From: Actinomycetes bacterium
GTDB lineage: Bacteria; Actinomycetota; Acidimicrobiia; Acidimicrobiales; RAAP-2
Length of the DNA: 41,161 nt
Reading direction: 5' to 3'
Assembly: GCA_021799915.1 (NCBI GenBank)
Contig: JAJYZN010000001.1
Span: forward strand, 1-41,161
Shown: positions 1-8,487 of the stretch, piece by piece
Position numbering within the stretch: the stretch's first letter is position 1
Layout: each line of letters begins with the position of its first letter
Program-made: the position numbers and the translations under genes
Notes under the pieces: model-generated
Database searches by the model: none
The model's input: the letters and a program-made list of their open reading frames with translations, nothing else
What the model was told of the DNA's origin: nothing

Positions 1-375
1 TGCCGGCAAGAGCGGTGCGACCTCAGAGATCGGAAGCTGCTCGGGAGAAACGAACCCGTACACCTCCGCAGAGCTCACGACGAGCACTTTGGGGACTTCG
101 GAAACCTTCCGTGCTGCGGCGAGCAGTGCGGCGGTCCCCAAGACGTTCACCCGGAGCACCTCTGCGGGATCTGTCCAGGACTCCCCGACATGGGATTTGG
201 CAGCAAGGTGGTAGATGGCGTGGGGAGCTGCCTCCGCCACCGCAGGACCGAGCACCGACAGATCGGCGACGTCGGTCTCGGCATCGATCACCGTCACATC
301 GTCACCACAATCACTGAGGTGGGCGGACAGCCACGTCCCGACAAAGCCACGGCCGCCGGTGATCAGCGCGCGCAC
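1..375 (-). CDS. NAD-dependent epimerase/dehydratase, GDP-6-deoxyhexose type (partial)
   Basis: The frame runs off the left edge, so only the first 125 residues are present. The start is GTG at 375, with GGAGG four bases upstream. A Rossmann signature TGGRGFVG lies at residues 6-13, YHLAA at 55-59 and SSAEVYG at 101-107, in the order of extended short-chain dehydrogenases. The wording resembles GDP-4-keto-6-deoxymannose reductase or GDP-mannose 4,6-dehydratase relatives; that specificity is inference. The catalytic Tyr-x-x-x-Lys would lie beyond the edge. A role in making a deoxysugar donor fits the adjacent glycosyltransferase and the mannose-1-phosphate guanylyltransferase-like gene at 10733-11809. 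Confidence 0.8.
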   Translation of the reverse strand, partial: MRALITGGRGFVGTWLSAHLSDCGDDVTVIDAETDVADLSVLGPAVAEAAPHAIYHLAAKSHVGESWTDPAEVLRVNVLGTAALLAAARKVSEVPKVLVVSSAEVYGFVSPEQLPISEVAPLLPA

Positions 376-648
376 CGGACCTCCGGACGCCAATCGAGAT
401 CACCGTCGTCTGCCAACTGACGACCGGCAACTGCCCGGCCGGACGCCACACTTGCCAAGGTGCGCGGCGGTGTTCCCACGGCGTCGCCCAATGGCGAGCG
501 GTGCTTCGTGTGCAGCAGGAGCGACTCCGCGGTACCCGAGTTCACGGTCGTACCCTACCGAATTGCCACCGACGATCGCTCTGAGCGCAGTCCGGAGGGA
601 CATCGCGCAGATGACGGGGGATCTCCATCGGGCCGTCTCGCTTATCAG

Positions 649-1773
649 TCAACGGGCGGACGCCCAAGCAGCCCGATAGAGGTCCTCGAGGCCCTTGGCA
701 CAGCGATCCCACGAGTACTCCGCAGCGTGAGCGAGCCCGCGCGCGACCAAGTCCGCACGGAGAGATTCTGAGCTGAGCACCTGGTCGAGGGCTTCGGCCA
801 ATGATCGCGGGTCTCCGATCGGCACCAGGATCGCGGCGTCGCCCAAGACTTCGGGCAAAGACCCGGCACGGGTGGACACGACAGGTACCCCGGCTGCCAT
901 TGCCTGGAGCGGGGGATACCCGAAGCCTTCGTAGATCGACGGGTATGCCAAGACCGATGCCCCACGGAGAAGTCCAGCCAGCATCCCAGGCTCGAGCCAT
1001 CCCGTCTGGATGATCCGATCACGGTGACGGGTCGTGGACAGCACCCGGTCGAGCGCTTCGCGCCCCCACCCGTCAGGTCCCGCCAGCACCAGCACAAGGT
1101 CGTCGTGTTGGGCGGCGATCGCGTCGAACGCGAGAGCGAGGCTCGGAAGATCTTTCCGCGGCTCGATCGTGCCCACAGCGAGGATGTAGCGGCGCCATCG
1201 CCCTTTGAGCACTTGTTCCACTGCTCTCGAGTCAGCCGGGGCCAGCGGGGGGACACCTGAATGCACCCATCGCACGCGCTCGGGGTCGGCACCGAAGACG
1301 TCGATCACCTCCCGGGCAACGTATGCCGAATGAGTGTGGATCCACGCACCGCCGTGGAGAGCTCGGCGCACAAGTGATGGGTAGCGCAATGACGCTTGGT
1401 CACAGAGCTCGGGGTAGAGGACCGGAGTGAGGTCGTGCACGGTGACGATCCGAGCGGCGCGGCGAGCAGGCGGGACGACGAAGTTCGTTCCATGCACGAC
1501 GTCGATGTCTCCGATGAACCACTCGATCGGGGGAAAGTCGACTCGTCGCCATGCCTGGTGCAGTGGTCGAGCCGGCATGGCTCGCTGCCCGACCGCAATT
1601 CCCGCCGGAGCACGTGTCACGACGAGATGCCTACGCCTCCAGCTCACTGCGAATGCGCTCACCGACAGCCCGCCTCGGGGTGCCAGCCCAGAGAGCAGAC
1701 CTGAGCAGAACGCACCCACTCCGGTCGGCTGGCCGAGGAGCGGGGTCACGTCGACTGCGATGCGTAACGGCAC
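649..1773 (-). CDS. Glycosyltransferase family 4 (GT-B fold)
   Basis: The protein has 374 residues, normal for GT4. It begins with IAVDVTPL and a TGVG stretch (N-terminal GT-B domain), contains AVGTIEPRKD where the C-terminal Rossmann domain begins, and carries the donor-site motif YEGFGYPPLQAMAAG. The enzyme would transfer a sugar from a nucleotide donor on the cytoplasmic side; donor and acceptor are unknown. I chose GTG at 1773 because GGAGG lies eight bases upstream. An in-frame ATG at 1821 has no Shine-Dalgarno and would add 16 unconserved residues. The third codon is the rare leucine codon TTA (1767-1765). The upstream gap to the SDR gene is 94 bases, and 273 bases without a gene separate it from the epimerase fragment. 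Confidence 0.9.
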   Translation of the reverse strand: MPLRIAVDVTPLLGQPTGVGAFCSGLLSGLAPRGGLSVSAFAVSWRRRHLVVTRAPAGIAVGQRAMPARPLHQAWRRVDFPPIEWFIGDIDVVHGTNFVVPPARRAARIVTVHDLTPVLYPELCDQASLRYPSLVRRALHGGAWIHTHSAYVAREVIDVFGADPERVRWVHSGVPPLAPADSRAVEQVLKGRWRRYILAVGTIEPRKDLPSLALAFDAIAAQHDDLVLVLAGPDGWGREALDRVLSTTRHRDRIIQTGWLEPGMLAGLLRGASVLAYPSIYEGFGYPPLQAMAAGVPVVSTRAGSLPEVLGDAAILVPIGDPRSLAEALDQVLSSESLRADLVARGLAHAAEYSWDRCAKGLEDLYRAAWASAR

Positions 1774-1867
1774 ACCTCGCGAACCTCCGGAGAAACTACC
1801 GTGCTGCTCTCGGTCGCTCATGCAGGCGAGTGCTGCCCGAGCGCAGAGACATCGAGCGAGGCGCGTC

Positions 1868-2710
1868 TCACGCGCTCAACGCACCGTCGACAGAGAGAAT
1901 CGCACCAGATATGTACCCTGCTTCGTCCGACGCGATGAACGCGATCGCAGCCGCGACCTCGGCCGGGGTGCAATACCCCATCGGGGTCATCATGCGCTCG
2001 AGCTGCTTGACGTCGGCACCATCGGGCAGGCCGAATTCCCACACCAGTGGGGTATCGACCCCACCGGGCGCGACCCCGTTGACCCGGACCCCTCTATCGA
2101 CGTACTCGACGGCGAGTGCTTTGGTCATCATCCCGACTCCCCCTTTGGAGGCGCTGTATGCAGCTGCATATGCCTGGCCCATGACCCCAGCGGTCGAGAC
2201 GACGTTGGTGATCGAACCTCCGTGCTCCAAGAGGTCGGGCAACGCTGCTCGGGTCACGAGGAACGTGCCGGTGAGGTTCACCTTGAGGATCTCGTTCCAA
2301 CCCTCCAGCGTCTGTTCCACAGTGTGGGCAAACCGACCTATACCAGCCACGTTGCACACGACGGTGACCGGCCCAAGTGTGCCGGCAGCTCGGGCCACAG
2401 CCGAGTTCACCGACGACTCGTCGGTCACGTCACAGGTGATCGCGATCGCGCGACCAGGCGGTGCCCATGCAGGAGCTCCCTCCGCATCAGCCGAGATCTC
2501 CGAGACCACCTTCGAGAGCGCTTCTTCTGCGATGTCCAAACACGCAACCCGGGCGCCTTCGGCCGCGAGACGCCGAGCCGTTGCACGGCCGATCCCGGAT
2601 CCTGCGCCCGTGACAATCGCAGATTTTGTCTGGAACCTTGCAGGAGAGAGGAAGTTCGACGCGGTACCGCGCTCTGGGTCCGGCTTGCCAAGGTTTCTGA
2701 TCGGGCTCAT
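1868..2710 (-). CDS. SDR family NAD(P)-dependent oxidoreductase
   Basis: This classical short-chain dehydrogenase has 280 residues. The cofactor loop TGAGSGIG is at 34-41, NVAG at 120-123, catalytic Ser at 172, and YSASK with Tyr185 and Lys189. The C-terminal ISGAILSVDGA is typical of the 3-oxoacyl-ACP reductase/alcohol dehydrogenase-like branch. Residues 1-28 extend ahead of the usual start. The ATG at 2710 has AAGGAG five bases upstream and overlaps the acyl-CoA synthetase stop as ATGA, so translation is probably coupled. Association with an acyl-CoA ligase suggests oxidation or reduction of an acyl intermediate, but the substrate cannot be read from sequence. Confidence 0.92.
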   Translation of the reverse strand: MSPIRNLGKPDPERGTASNFLSPARFQTKSAIVTGAGSGIGRATARRLAAEGARVACLDIAEEALSKVVSEISADAEGAPAWAPPGRAIAITCDVTDESSVNSAVARAAGTLGPVTVVCNVAGIGRFAHTVEQTLEGWNEILKVNLTGTFLVTRAALPDLLEHGGSITNVVSTAGVMGQAYAAAYSASKGGVGMMTKALAVEYVDRGVRVNGVAPGGVDTPLVWEFGLPDGADVKQLERMMTPMGYCTPAEVAAAIAFIASDEAGYISGAILSVDGALSA

Positions 2711-4431
2711 TGCGTCTCCTTCTGTGCCATAAGCTGCTCTCGGGTGCCTGTCGATGCACGTACCGACGGGGCTCGTCGGCGCTGCACCTTGCCGACCTTC
2801 ACAGTCGAGGCCATCGCGGCAAGGACCCGCTTGTCTACTTTCATCATCGCAGTCAGTGGCAGGTCGTCGAGCAGCACCATCGCGTCAGGTGCCTTGTAGT
2901 CGGCGAGCGCCTTGTGACAATGGTCTCTGATCTCCTCGAGCGACAGCGCACCGGTGGCGTCGAGTCGCCGGACCACGAATGCCACGCCGATTTCGCCGAG
3001 CACGGCATCGGGCACGCCGACGACCGCCACCCGATGCACGCCGGGGTGTGCACGCAGGACCTCTTCGACCTCAAGTGGGTACACGTTGTAGCCACCACGG
3101 ATGTAGCGCTCACCCCGACGGCCGGACAGATGAAGGTTGCCGTCGACATCGACCATGCCGAGGTCGCCCGTTGTCACCCATCCCTCAGCCGAGCGCACGT
3201 GACGGGTCGACTCGATATCAATCGACCATCCCGCCCCGCGGTGCTCTCTGGGACTCGAAGAGACCGGCTTCGTCGGACCCCAGTAACCGAGCATCGCGGC
3301 TCGAGAACGGATCCGGACTCTCCCGATCTCCCCGGTCGCAACGGGCTCGTCCAAATCATCGACGAGTGACATCTCGACTCCGTTCACAGGACGACCCACC
3401 GTCTCGGAGACGACGTGATCAGAGTCGTCAGGAAGCGTTCCGGTGCAAATCGCGGTCTCCGTCGACGCATAACGCACCACGACCGGTACGCGGAATTTCC
3501 TGCGGACTTCCCTCACGAGGGATGCTGGCATTGGAGCGCCGCCGGTTGCGGCGATCCGCAGCGAGGACAAGTCGGCTCCATCCAGATCATCAAGCCCAAC
3601 GAGGAGCGCCCATTGGGTAGGTACGCCTTGGGCGACGGTGACGTGCTCGGCCACGAGAACGCAAAGGGTCTCTTCGGCCTTCCAAGGCGATGCGGTGATC
3701 ACCGTCGTGACCCCGTGCGCGATCTCGTCCCACACCTTTGCCATGTACCCGACATGGGCGAATGGCAGCGGCGAGAGACGACGATCCCCTGGGCGACTGA
3801 GCACACCAGTCCCATCCGATGCTGCTTCGAGGCAGCGGTGATCAAACACTGCACCCTTGGGAGCGCCCGTCGTCCCGCTGGTCCACACGATCGCGATCGG
3901 GTCGTCGTCATGGAGGATCGGCAAGCTCTTCGGCGGCGGATCAGTCCAAGAGCTCGCTGCTTCGGCTCGATCGATCACACGCCCCGCGTTGGCGGGCAGC
4001 TCCAATCCGAGATCGGAGTCGACGATCGACACTTTCGGCATGGTGCGGGAGAAGATGCTCTCCCGTTCTCGATGGCCCAAGCGTGGATTGACTCCACTGA
4101 CGACGGCTCCGAGCCGTACGGCGGCGGCATACCCGACTGCGTAGTCCAGGGACGAAACGAGGAGCATCGATACCACATCTCCTCGGCCGACACCGTAGGA
4201 CCTGAGAAGTGCGGCCAACCCGTCAGCTGCCCGATCCCATTGGGCAAACGTCATGCTCCGACGCGGACGGTCGTCGCTCGTGTGACACTCCCGTTCATTC
4301 GGAAAGACAGACGATGACTGGTGATGCGCAGGCTCTACGTATGCCTCGACGTCGGCGTTCTCTTCCTCCGCCCGCCGAAGCAGCTCCACGACCGTGTGCT
4401 GCGAACCCGGCTCAATCTGACGGACCGTCAT
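2707..4431 (-). CDS. AMP-dependent acyl-CoA synthetase/ligase (ANL family)
   Basis: This enzyme of about 574 residues would adenylate a carboxylic acid and transfer it to CoA. The P-loop-like WTSGTTGAPKG is at about 183-193, with YASTET in the middle and TTGDLG followed by GGYNVYPLEVEEVL further on. The C-terminal catalytic-lysine segment is LPLTAMMKVDKRVL, keeping Lys but lacking the usual Gly before it. The start is uncertain. ATG 4431 overlaps the hydrolase gene by 20 bases and has no clear Shine-Dalgarno. ATG 4470, with GGAGG eleven bases upstream, would add 13 residues. It is followed by the SDR gene through an ATGA overlap. Substrate unknown; a fatty or aromatic acid is possible. Confidence 0.9.
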   Translation of the reverse strand: MTVRQIEPGSQHTVVELLRRAEEENADVEAYVEPAHHQSSSVFPNERECHTSDDRPRRSMTFAQWDRAADGLAALLRSYGVGRGDVVSMLLVSSLDYAVGYAAAVRLGAVVSGVNPRLGHRERESIFSRTMPKVSIVDSDLGLELPANAGRVIDRAEAASSWTDPPPKSLPILHDDDPIAIVWTSGTTGAPKGAVFDHRCLEAASDGTGVLSRPGDRRLSPLPFAHVGYMAKVWDEIAHGVTTVITASPWKAEETLCVLVAEHVTVAQGVPTQWALLVGLDDLDGADLSSLRIAATGGAPMPASLVREVRRKFRVPVVVRYASTETAICTGTLPDDSDHVVSETVGRPVNGVEMSLVDDLDEPVATGEIGRVRIRSRAAMLGYWGPTKPVSSSPREHRGAGWSIDIESTRHVRSAEGWVTTGDLGMVDVDGNLHLSGRRGERYIRGGYNVYPLEVEEVLRAHPGVHRVAVVGVPDAVLGEIGVAFVVRRLDATGALSLEEIRDHCHKALADYKAPDAMVLLDDLPLTAMMKVDKRVLAAMASTVKVGKVQRRRAPSVRASTGTREQLMAQKETQ

Positions 4432-5383
4432 ATGAGTTGCCGATGGTATCAGCCACATTTCGACGAACATCTCGAAAGGTCCCTCCGGCCCCCGCTTCAG
4501 CAGAACGTGCGGCTGCCTCGCCCAACACAGCATCAGCCAGCCTTGGCCATGCCGTCGCCGCCCATGGTCCGAAAGGCGTGTCGCTCAGAACGGCAAGCGC
4601 GATCCCTGCGGCCGGGTCGACCCACAGAAAACCTCCTGCTTGACCGAAATGCCCGAAGGTCCGAGGGCTGTTGGCGCTGCCCGTCCAATGGGGGTGCTTG
4701 GCATCTCGGATTTCGAAGCCGAGTCCCCAGTCACATGGATCCTGGTGCCCGAAGCCGGGGAGCATGCCTGCCAGCCCCGGGAACGCGACGCGCACCGCCT
4801 GATCCAACGTTGCCCTGCTGATCAGAGTCGGAGCCAGGAGCTCTTTGGCCAGAGCCGCGAGATCACGTACGGACCCCGATATGCCCGCCGCCGCAAAGCG
4901 CTGCGATGACAGGGTTACCCCGCTCATCCCGAGTTGCCCCAGCACGGCTTCACCGAGGTACTGGTGGAAGGATAAGCCGGACCGTTCTTCGAGAAGCTCG
5001 CCCAGGATCTCGAAACCGCTGTTCGAGTAGATCCTGCGCCTGCCTGGTGGTGCAAGAGGCTCCCGGCCCAAGAACGGCAGCCCCGACGCGTGCGCCATCA
5101 GGTGGCCGACCGTGGCACCGGGTGGGCCTGCGGGCATGTCCAGCGCCAGCGTCTTCTCTTCCACGCCGACAAGCACCGCCAGGGCCGTGCAGATCTTGGT
5201 GATCGAGGCCCACGGGTACACCCGGTCCACTTCGCCCCACGTCGCGGTCACAACTGCGGGCACCTCGCACACAGTCTGTCCATCGGTGGCCGTCTCGGGC
5301 GCAGCCGTGCCAACCGGAAGCTCCACCACGGCGGCCGAGACCGCCGAGACCGGCCAACGCGCGAGCACGTCGAGTGCATCCAT
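4412..5383 (-). CDS. Serine hydrolase, class C beta-lactamase/DD-peptidase-like
   Basis: The protein has 323 residues. The three active-site boxes of the class C beta-lactamase/esterase superfamily are visible: SITK at 60-63, YSN at 119-121 and HFG at 245-247 (the KTG-equivalent box). No signal peptide is evident, so a cytoplasmic esterase or amidase role is as likely as a cell-wall one. The start is ATG at 5383; a frame extension to 5551 would overlap the divergent cofD gene and lacks family similarity. It contains a rare TTA leucine codon at 4975-4973. It heads a run with the acyl-CoA synthetase and SDR genes and overlaps the next gene by 20 bases. Confidence 0.85.
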   Translation of the reverse strand: MDALDVLARWPVSAVSAAVVELPVGTAAPETATDGQTVCEVPAVVTATWGEVDRVYPWASITKICTALAVLVGVEEKTLALDMPAGPPGATVGHLMAHASGLPFLGREPLAPPGRRRIYSNSGFEILGELLEERSGLSFHQYLGEAVLGQLGMSGVTLSSQRFAAAGISGSVRDLAALAKELLAPTLISRATLDQAVRVAFPGLAGMLPGFGHQDPCDWGLGFEIRDAKHPHWTGSANSPRTFGHFGQAGGFLWVDPAAGIALAVLSDTPFGPWAATAWPRLADAVLGEAAARSAEAGAGGTFRDVRRNVADTIGNSYDGPSD

Positions 5384-5419
5384 CACATCTCGAAAGTAGC
5401 TGTTCGCTGTCGTCGCACA

Positions 5420-5425
5420 TAGGCT
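5420..5425 (+). promoter_or_regulatory. Candidate -10 element for a leaderless cofD transcript
   Basis: TAGGCT ends six bases before the GTG start of cofD at 5432. With usual -10 to start-site spacing, transcription would begin at or next to the GTG. No convincing -35 hexamer is present and there is no Shine-Dalgarno ahead of the GTG, so a leaderless mRNA is a reasonable but unproven reading. Confidence 0.35.
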
Positions 5426-5431
5426 GCACCC

Positions 5432-6418
5432 GTGCTCGTGGCCCTCGCAGGTGGCGTCGGAGCAGCTCGGCTGCTCGCCGGCATGGTCCAGCTGGTGGAC
5501 CCCGCCGGCATCACCGCTGTCGTCAACACCGGCGACGATATGGTGCTGCACGGTCTACACATCAGTCCCGACCTCGACACGATCACTTATACCCTGGCCG
5601 GCATTGCCAATCCCGAGGCCGGCTGGGGGATCGCGGGTGAGAGCTGGGTGGTCATGGAAGAGCTGGAGAAGCTGGGGGGTGCCGCCTGGTTCCGGCTCGG
5701 CGACCGTGACCTTGCCACGCATCTCTACCGGACCCAGAGAATGACCGAAGGCGCAACCCTGAGCACTGTCACCTCGGAGATCGGCCGCGCCCGAGGGATC
5801 GGGGTGAATCTGGTGCCGATGTCCGACGACGTGGTCCGCACGATGCTCGTTGCCGACACGTCCTCTCGCTCTTCGGATCAAGAGTCACAAGTAGCTGGCG
5901 CGCAGGAGGTAGGTGACGCACAACGAGAAATTTCGTTTCAGGAGTATTTCGTCAAGCACCGCCACGGTATTCCCGTTCGATCCATCCGCTTTGCCGGAGC
6001 TTCTCGAGCTCGACCTGCACCCGGCCTGCTCGAAGCCATCGCAGGAGCGACGGCGATCGTGGTCTGCCCATCGAACCCACTTTTGTCCATCGCGCCAATC
6101 ATGGCTGTCACCGAGCTCCGAGAAGCTGTCTCGGCGCGCCGCGAACACGTCGTGGCAATCTCGCCGATCGTCGCCGGAACGGCCCTCAAGGGGCCGGCTG
6201 ACAGGCTGCTGATCGAGATGGGCCACGAGTCCAGCGCTGCTGGCGTGGCCCGCCTGTACGCTCCTTGGTGCTCGACGCTCGTCATCGACAGTCGTGACGA
6301 AGCCCTGATCCCTGCCGTCGAAGCCCTGGGCATGCGATGTGTCGTGACGGACACCATCATGTCCACTCCGGCGCGGGCAGCCGAGCTGGCGAAGGTGGTT
6401 CTCGATGCCGTTCGATGA
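5432..6418 (+). CDS. cofD: 2-phospho-L-lactate transferase (CofD/FbiA)
   Basis: CofD (FbiA in actinobacteria) couples the 7,8-didemethyl-8-hydroxy-5-deazariboflavin (Fo) precursor to a phospholactyl-type guanylyl donor in coenzyme F420 synthesis, in the cytoplasm. The 328-residue product opens with ALAGGVGAARL, followed by VVNTGDD (31-37) and HISPDLDTITYTLAG (43-57), then WFRLGDRDLATHLYRT, all family hallmarks. The end of the protein, VVTDTIM, is also typical. Residues about 142-167 are a Ser/Gln/Glu-rich insertion ahead of SFQEYFVKH that the usual protein lacks. GTG at 5432 has no ribosome binding site. The last 14 bases overlap cofE, so the two are co-transcribed. Confidence 0.95.
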   Translation: MLVALAGGVGAARLLAGMVQLVDPAGITAVVNTGDDMVLHGLHISPDLDTITYTLAGIANPEAGWGIAGESWVVMEELEKLGGAAWFRLGDRDLATHLYRTQRMTEGATLSTVTSEIGRARGIGVNLVPMSDDVVRTMLVADTSSRSSDQESQVAGAQEVGDAQREISFQEYFVKHRHGIPVRSIRFAGASRARPAPGLLEAIAGATAIVVCPSNPLLSIAPIMAVTELREAVSARREHVVAISPIVAGTALKGPADRLLIEMGHESSAAGVARLYAPWCSTLVIDSRDEALIPAVEALGMRCVVTDTIMSTPARAAELAKVVLDAVR

Positions 6419-7142
6419 ACTACGTGCCATCACGGTCGTCCCGATCGCCGGTCTCAAAGAAGTCTGTCCCGGAGACAATCTTCCTACGCTGCTCGCGGAG
6501 GTTCTCCAGGCACCTGGGAGTGGGTCTCCAAGGCTCGAGCCAGGAGACGTGCTGGTGGTCACCCAAAAAGTGGTTTCCAAAGCGGAGGGACGCGTCCGAA
6601 AGATCGACCCATCAGATCCTCGTGCCAAACAGCGGCTGGTGGAGAGCGAAGCCGTGCGAGTACTGCGCCGCCGCGGTGATCTCCTCATCACCGAGACGAC
6701 CCACGGTTTCATTTGTGCGAACGCCGGCGTCGACCTCTCGAACATGGAAGAGGGGGAAGCCGCGCTCCTGCCCATTGATCCTGACCGCTCTGCACGGCGC
6801 ATCCGGGCGGGGTTGCAAAGAGAGCTCGGTGTGCAGGTTGGTGTCGTGATCTCAGACACCTTTGGTCGGGCTTGGAGGAACGGAGTGACCGATGTGGCCA
6901 TCGGGAGCGCCGGCATCGTGCCGATCCTTGATCTCCGGGGCACCCGAGACGCCATGGAACGTCCTCTGACGGCCACGACCATCTGCATCGTTGACGAGAT
7001 TGCCTCGGCGGCTGAGTTGGTGATGGGAAAGGACCGGAACGTTCCGGCAGCGATCGTTCGTGGCGTCCCCTCGACATGGCTTGGCGCCGGCTCGGTCGTG
7101 ACTGACGTCGTCCGTAGTCCCGGAGAGGACCTCTTTCGGTGA
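6405..7142 (+). CDS. cofE: Coenzyme F420-0:L-glutamate ligase (CofE/FbiB N-domain)
   Basis: CofE adds gamma-linked glutamates to F420-0 using GTP. The 245-residue protein is the stand-alone ligase. Mycobacterial FbiB carries an additional C-terminal nitroreductase-like domain, which is absent here. Recognisable segments are GDVLVVTQKVVSKAEGR, ETTHGFICANAGVDLSN, VVISDTFGRAWRNGVTDVAIG and DEIASAAELVMGK. The ATG at 6405 has AAGGTGG about six bases upstream and lies inside the cofD 3' end. If the nitroreductase step that completes F420 is needed, a separate protein must supply it. Confidence 0.95.
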   Translation: MPFDELRAITVVPIAGLKEVCPGDNLPTLLAEVLQAPGSGSPRLEPGDVLVVTQKVVSKAEGRVRKIDPSDPRAKQRLVESEAVRVLRRRGDLLITETTHGFICANAGVDLSNMEEGEAALLPIDPDRSARRIRAGLQRELGVQVGVVISDTFGRAWRNGVTDVAIGSAGIVPILDLRGTRDAMERPLTATTICIVDEIASAAELVMGKDRNVPAAIVRGVPSTWLGAGSVVTDVVRSPGEDLFR

Positions 7143-7235
7143 CGCGTCAGTACCTGCCAGCCGATGCGCTCGATCCGATGGCCACGCCCTGATGACTCGG
7201 TACGTTTCTCTCATTTCCATGCTGAGGCAATGCGC

Positions 7236-8396
7236 ATGCGCGTCGTTATCAACATAGAACAGCTTCTCCACGAAGCTCCAGGAGGGATCGGGCGGTACAC
7301 GGCCGAGCTCGTACGGGGCCTCAACCGGCAGTTCCCCGGCGATACCGTAATTCCATTCACGGCCAGGCATTCCAGGACTTCGGTGGAACGTGCCCGACGG
7401 AATTTCCGCCTCGATGGCCCCGGAGCACAAGAGCCCGTCATCCTTGCCCTACCCCGGCCAATCCTCTACGACGCGTGGCACGCTCTCGGTTGGCCCCTCC
7501 TTTCGAGCTCGGCTCCGATCCTCGGCACATGCGACCTTGTCCATGCCCCGTCGACTGCGGTCCCCCCTCGCGGCCCCCAGCCGCTTGTGGTCACCATGCA
7601 CGACGCGGCGTACGCGCTGTTTCCACACGTGTACCCGCGGAGGGGGAGGCATTTCCACCGTCGAGGTGCCAGCGCCGCTGCTCGTCGAGCCGACCTGGTC
7701 ATCACCGGAAGTCACAGTGCGGCAGCCGAGATCGTGGAGCACACCCAGATCCTGGCCGAACGAGTACGAGTGGTGCCCTATGGCGTAGATCACCTCAAAG
7801 CTTCTCCAGAAGGAGTCGACTCGGCACTGCAACGCTACGGTCTTTCGCACATCCCCTATCTCCTCTGGGTGGGCAGCTTCGAACCTCGCAAGAACGTCGG
7901 AACGTTGGTGCAGGCATTCTCCACGCTCGTGTCCGAGAGTGACCTTCCGCATCACCTCGTGCTGGTCGGTCCTCACGGATGGCTGGAGAAGGACCTGGTC
8001 GATTCGCATTTGCAGCAGCAGATCTCCGACAGGCTGCACGTCCTCGGTGTCGTGCCCGAAGATGATCTGCGTGCCCTCTACGCGGCGGCAGACGTCTTCG
8101 CATTTCCGAGCATCCATGAGGGCTTCGGTCTTCCAGTTCTGGAAGCGATGGTCCAAGACACGGTGGTCGTTTGCTCGGATATTCCTGCGCTGCGAGAAGT
8201 CGCCGCAGACGGCGCGTCCTTCGTGACATCCACCGACGCCGAGAGCTGGGCGAGCGCACTCGAAGCAGTGATACGCGATTCCAGTCTTCGTGAGCGCAGA
8301 GTACTCGCCGGCCGTCGTCAGGCTGCGAACTTCAGCTGGGAACGGACGGTGCGAGAAACCCACGAGGTCTACGAAGAAGCGCTCGCCGACCGCTGA
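7236..8396 (+). CDS. Glycosyltransferase family 4 (GT-B fold)
   Basis: The 386-residue GT4 protein begins MRVVINIEQLLHEAPGGIGRYT and carries WVGSFEPRKNVGTLV at the interdomain region. It also has the donor-site motif HEGFGLPVLEAM with the EX7E pattern. The start is the second of two close ATGs (7230 and 7236): GAGG at 7225-7228 is eight bases from 7236 but only two from 7230. Domain layout resembles mannosyl/rhamnosyltransferases of actinobacterial polysaccharides. It follows cofE on the same strand after 93 bases. Sugar and acceptor are unknown. Confidence 0.9.
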   Translation: MRVVINIEQLLHEAPGGIGRYTAELVRGLNRQFPGDTVIPFTARHSRTSVERARRNFRLDGPGAQEPVILALPRPILYDAWHALGWPLLSSSAPILGTCDLVHAPSTAVPPRGPQPLVVTMHDAAYALFPHVYPRRGRHFHRRGASAAARRADLVITGSHSAAAEIVEHTQILAERVRVVPYGVDHLKASPEGVDSALQRYGLSHIPYLLWVGSFEPRKNVGTLVQAFSTLVSESDLPHHLVLVGPHGWLEKDLVDSHLQQQISDRLHVLGVVPEDDLRALYAAADVFAFPSIHEGFGLPVLEAMVQDTVVVCSDIPALREVAADGASFVTSTDAESWASALEAVIRDSSLRERRVLAGRRQAANFSWERTVRETHEVYEEALADR

Positions 8397-8487
8397 GATC
8401 TCTCTCACATCTCTCTCGTCTACGATCCTGTTCTCTCTCGCTGTCGATCAACTGCATTGAGTTGCGCATCACCAGGAGGTCCGAGCT

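Noticed and set aside
376..648. Short minus-strand open frames in the gap between epimerase and GT4
   Set aside because: No ribosome binding site or recognisable motif; composition resembles noncoding high-GC sequence.
1427..2899. Long plus-strand open frame of 490 codons
   Set aside because: It lies antisense to the GT4 and SDR genes, is Arg/His/Ser-rich and has no family motif; typical high-GC shadow frame.
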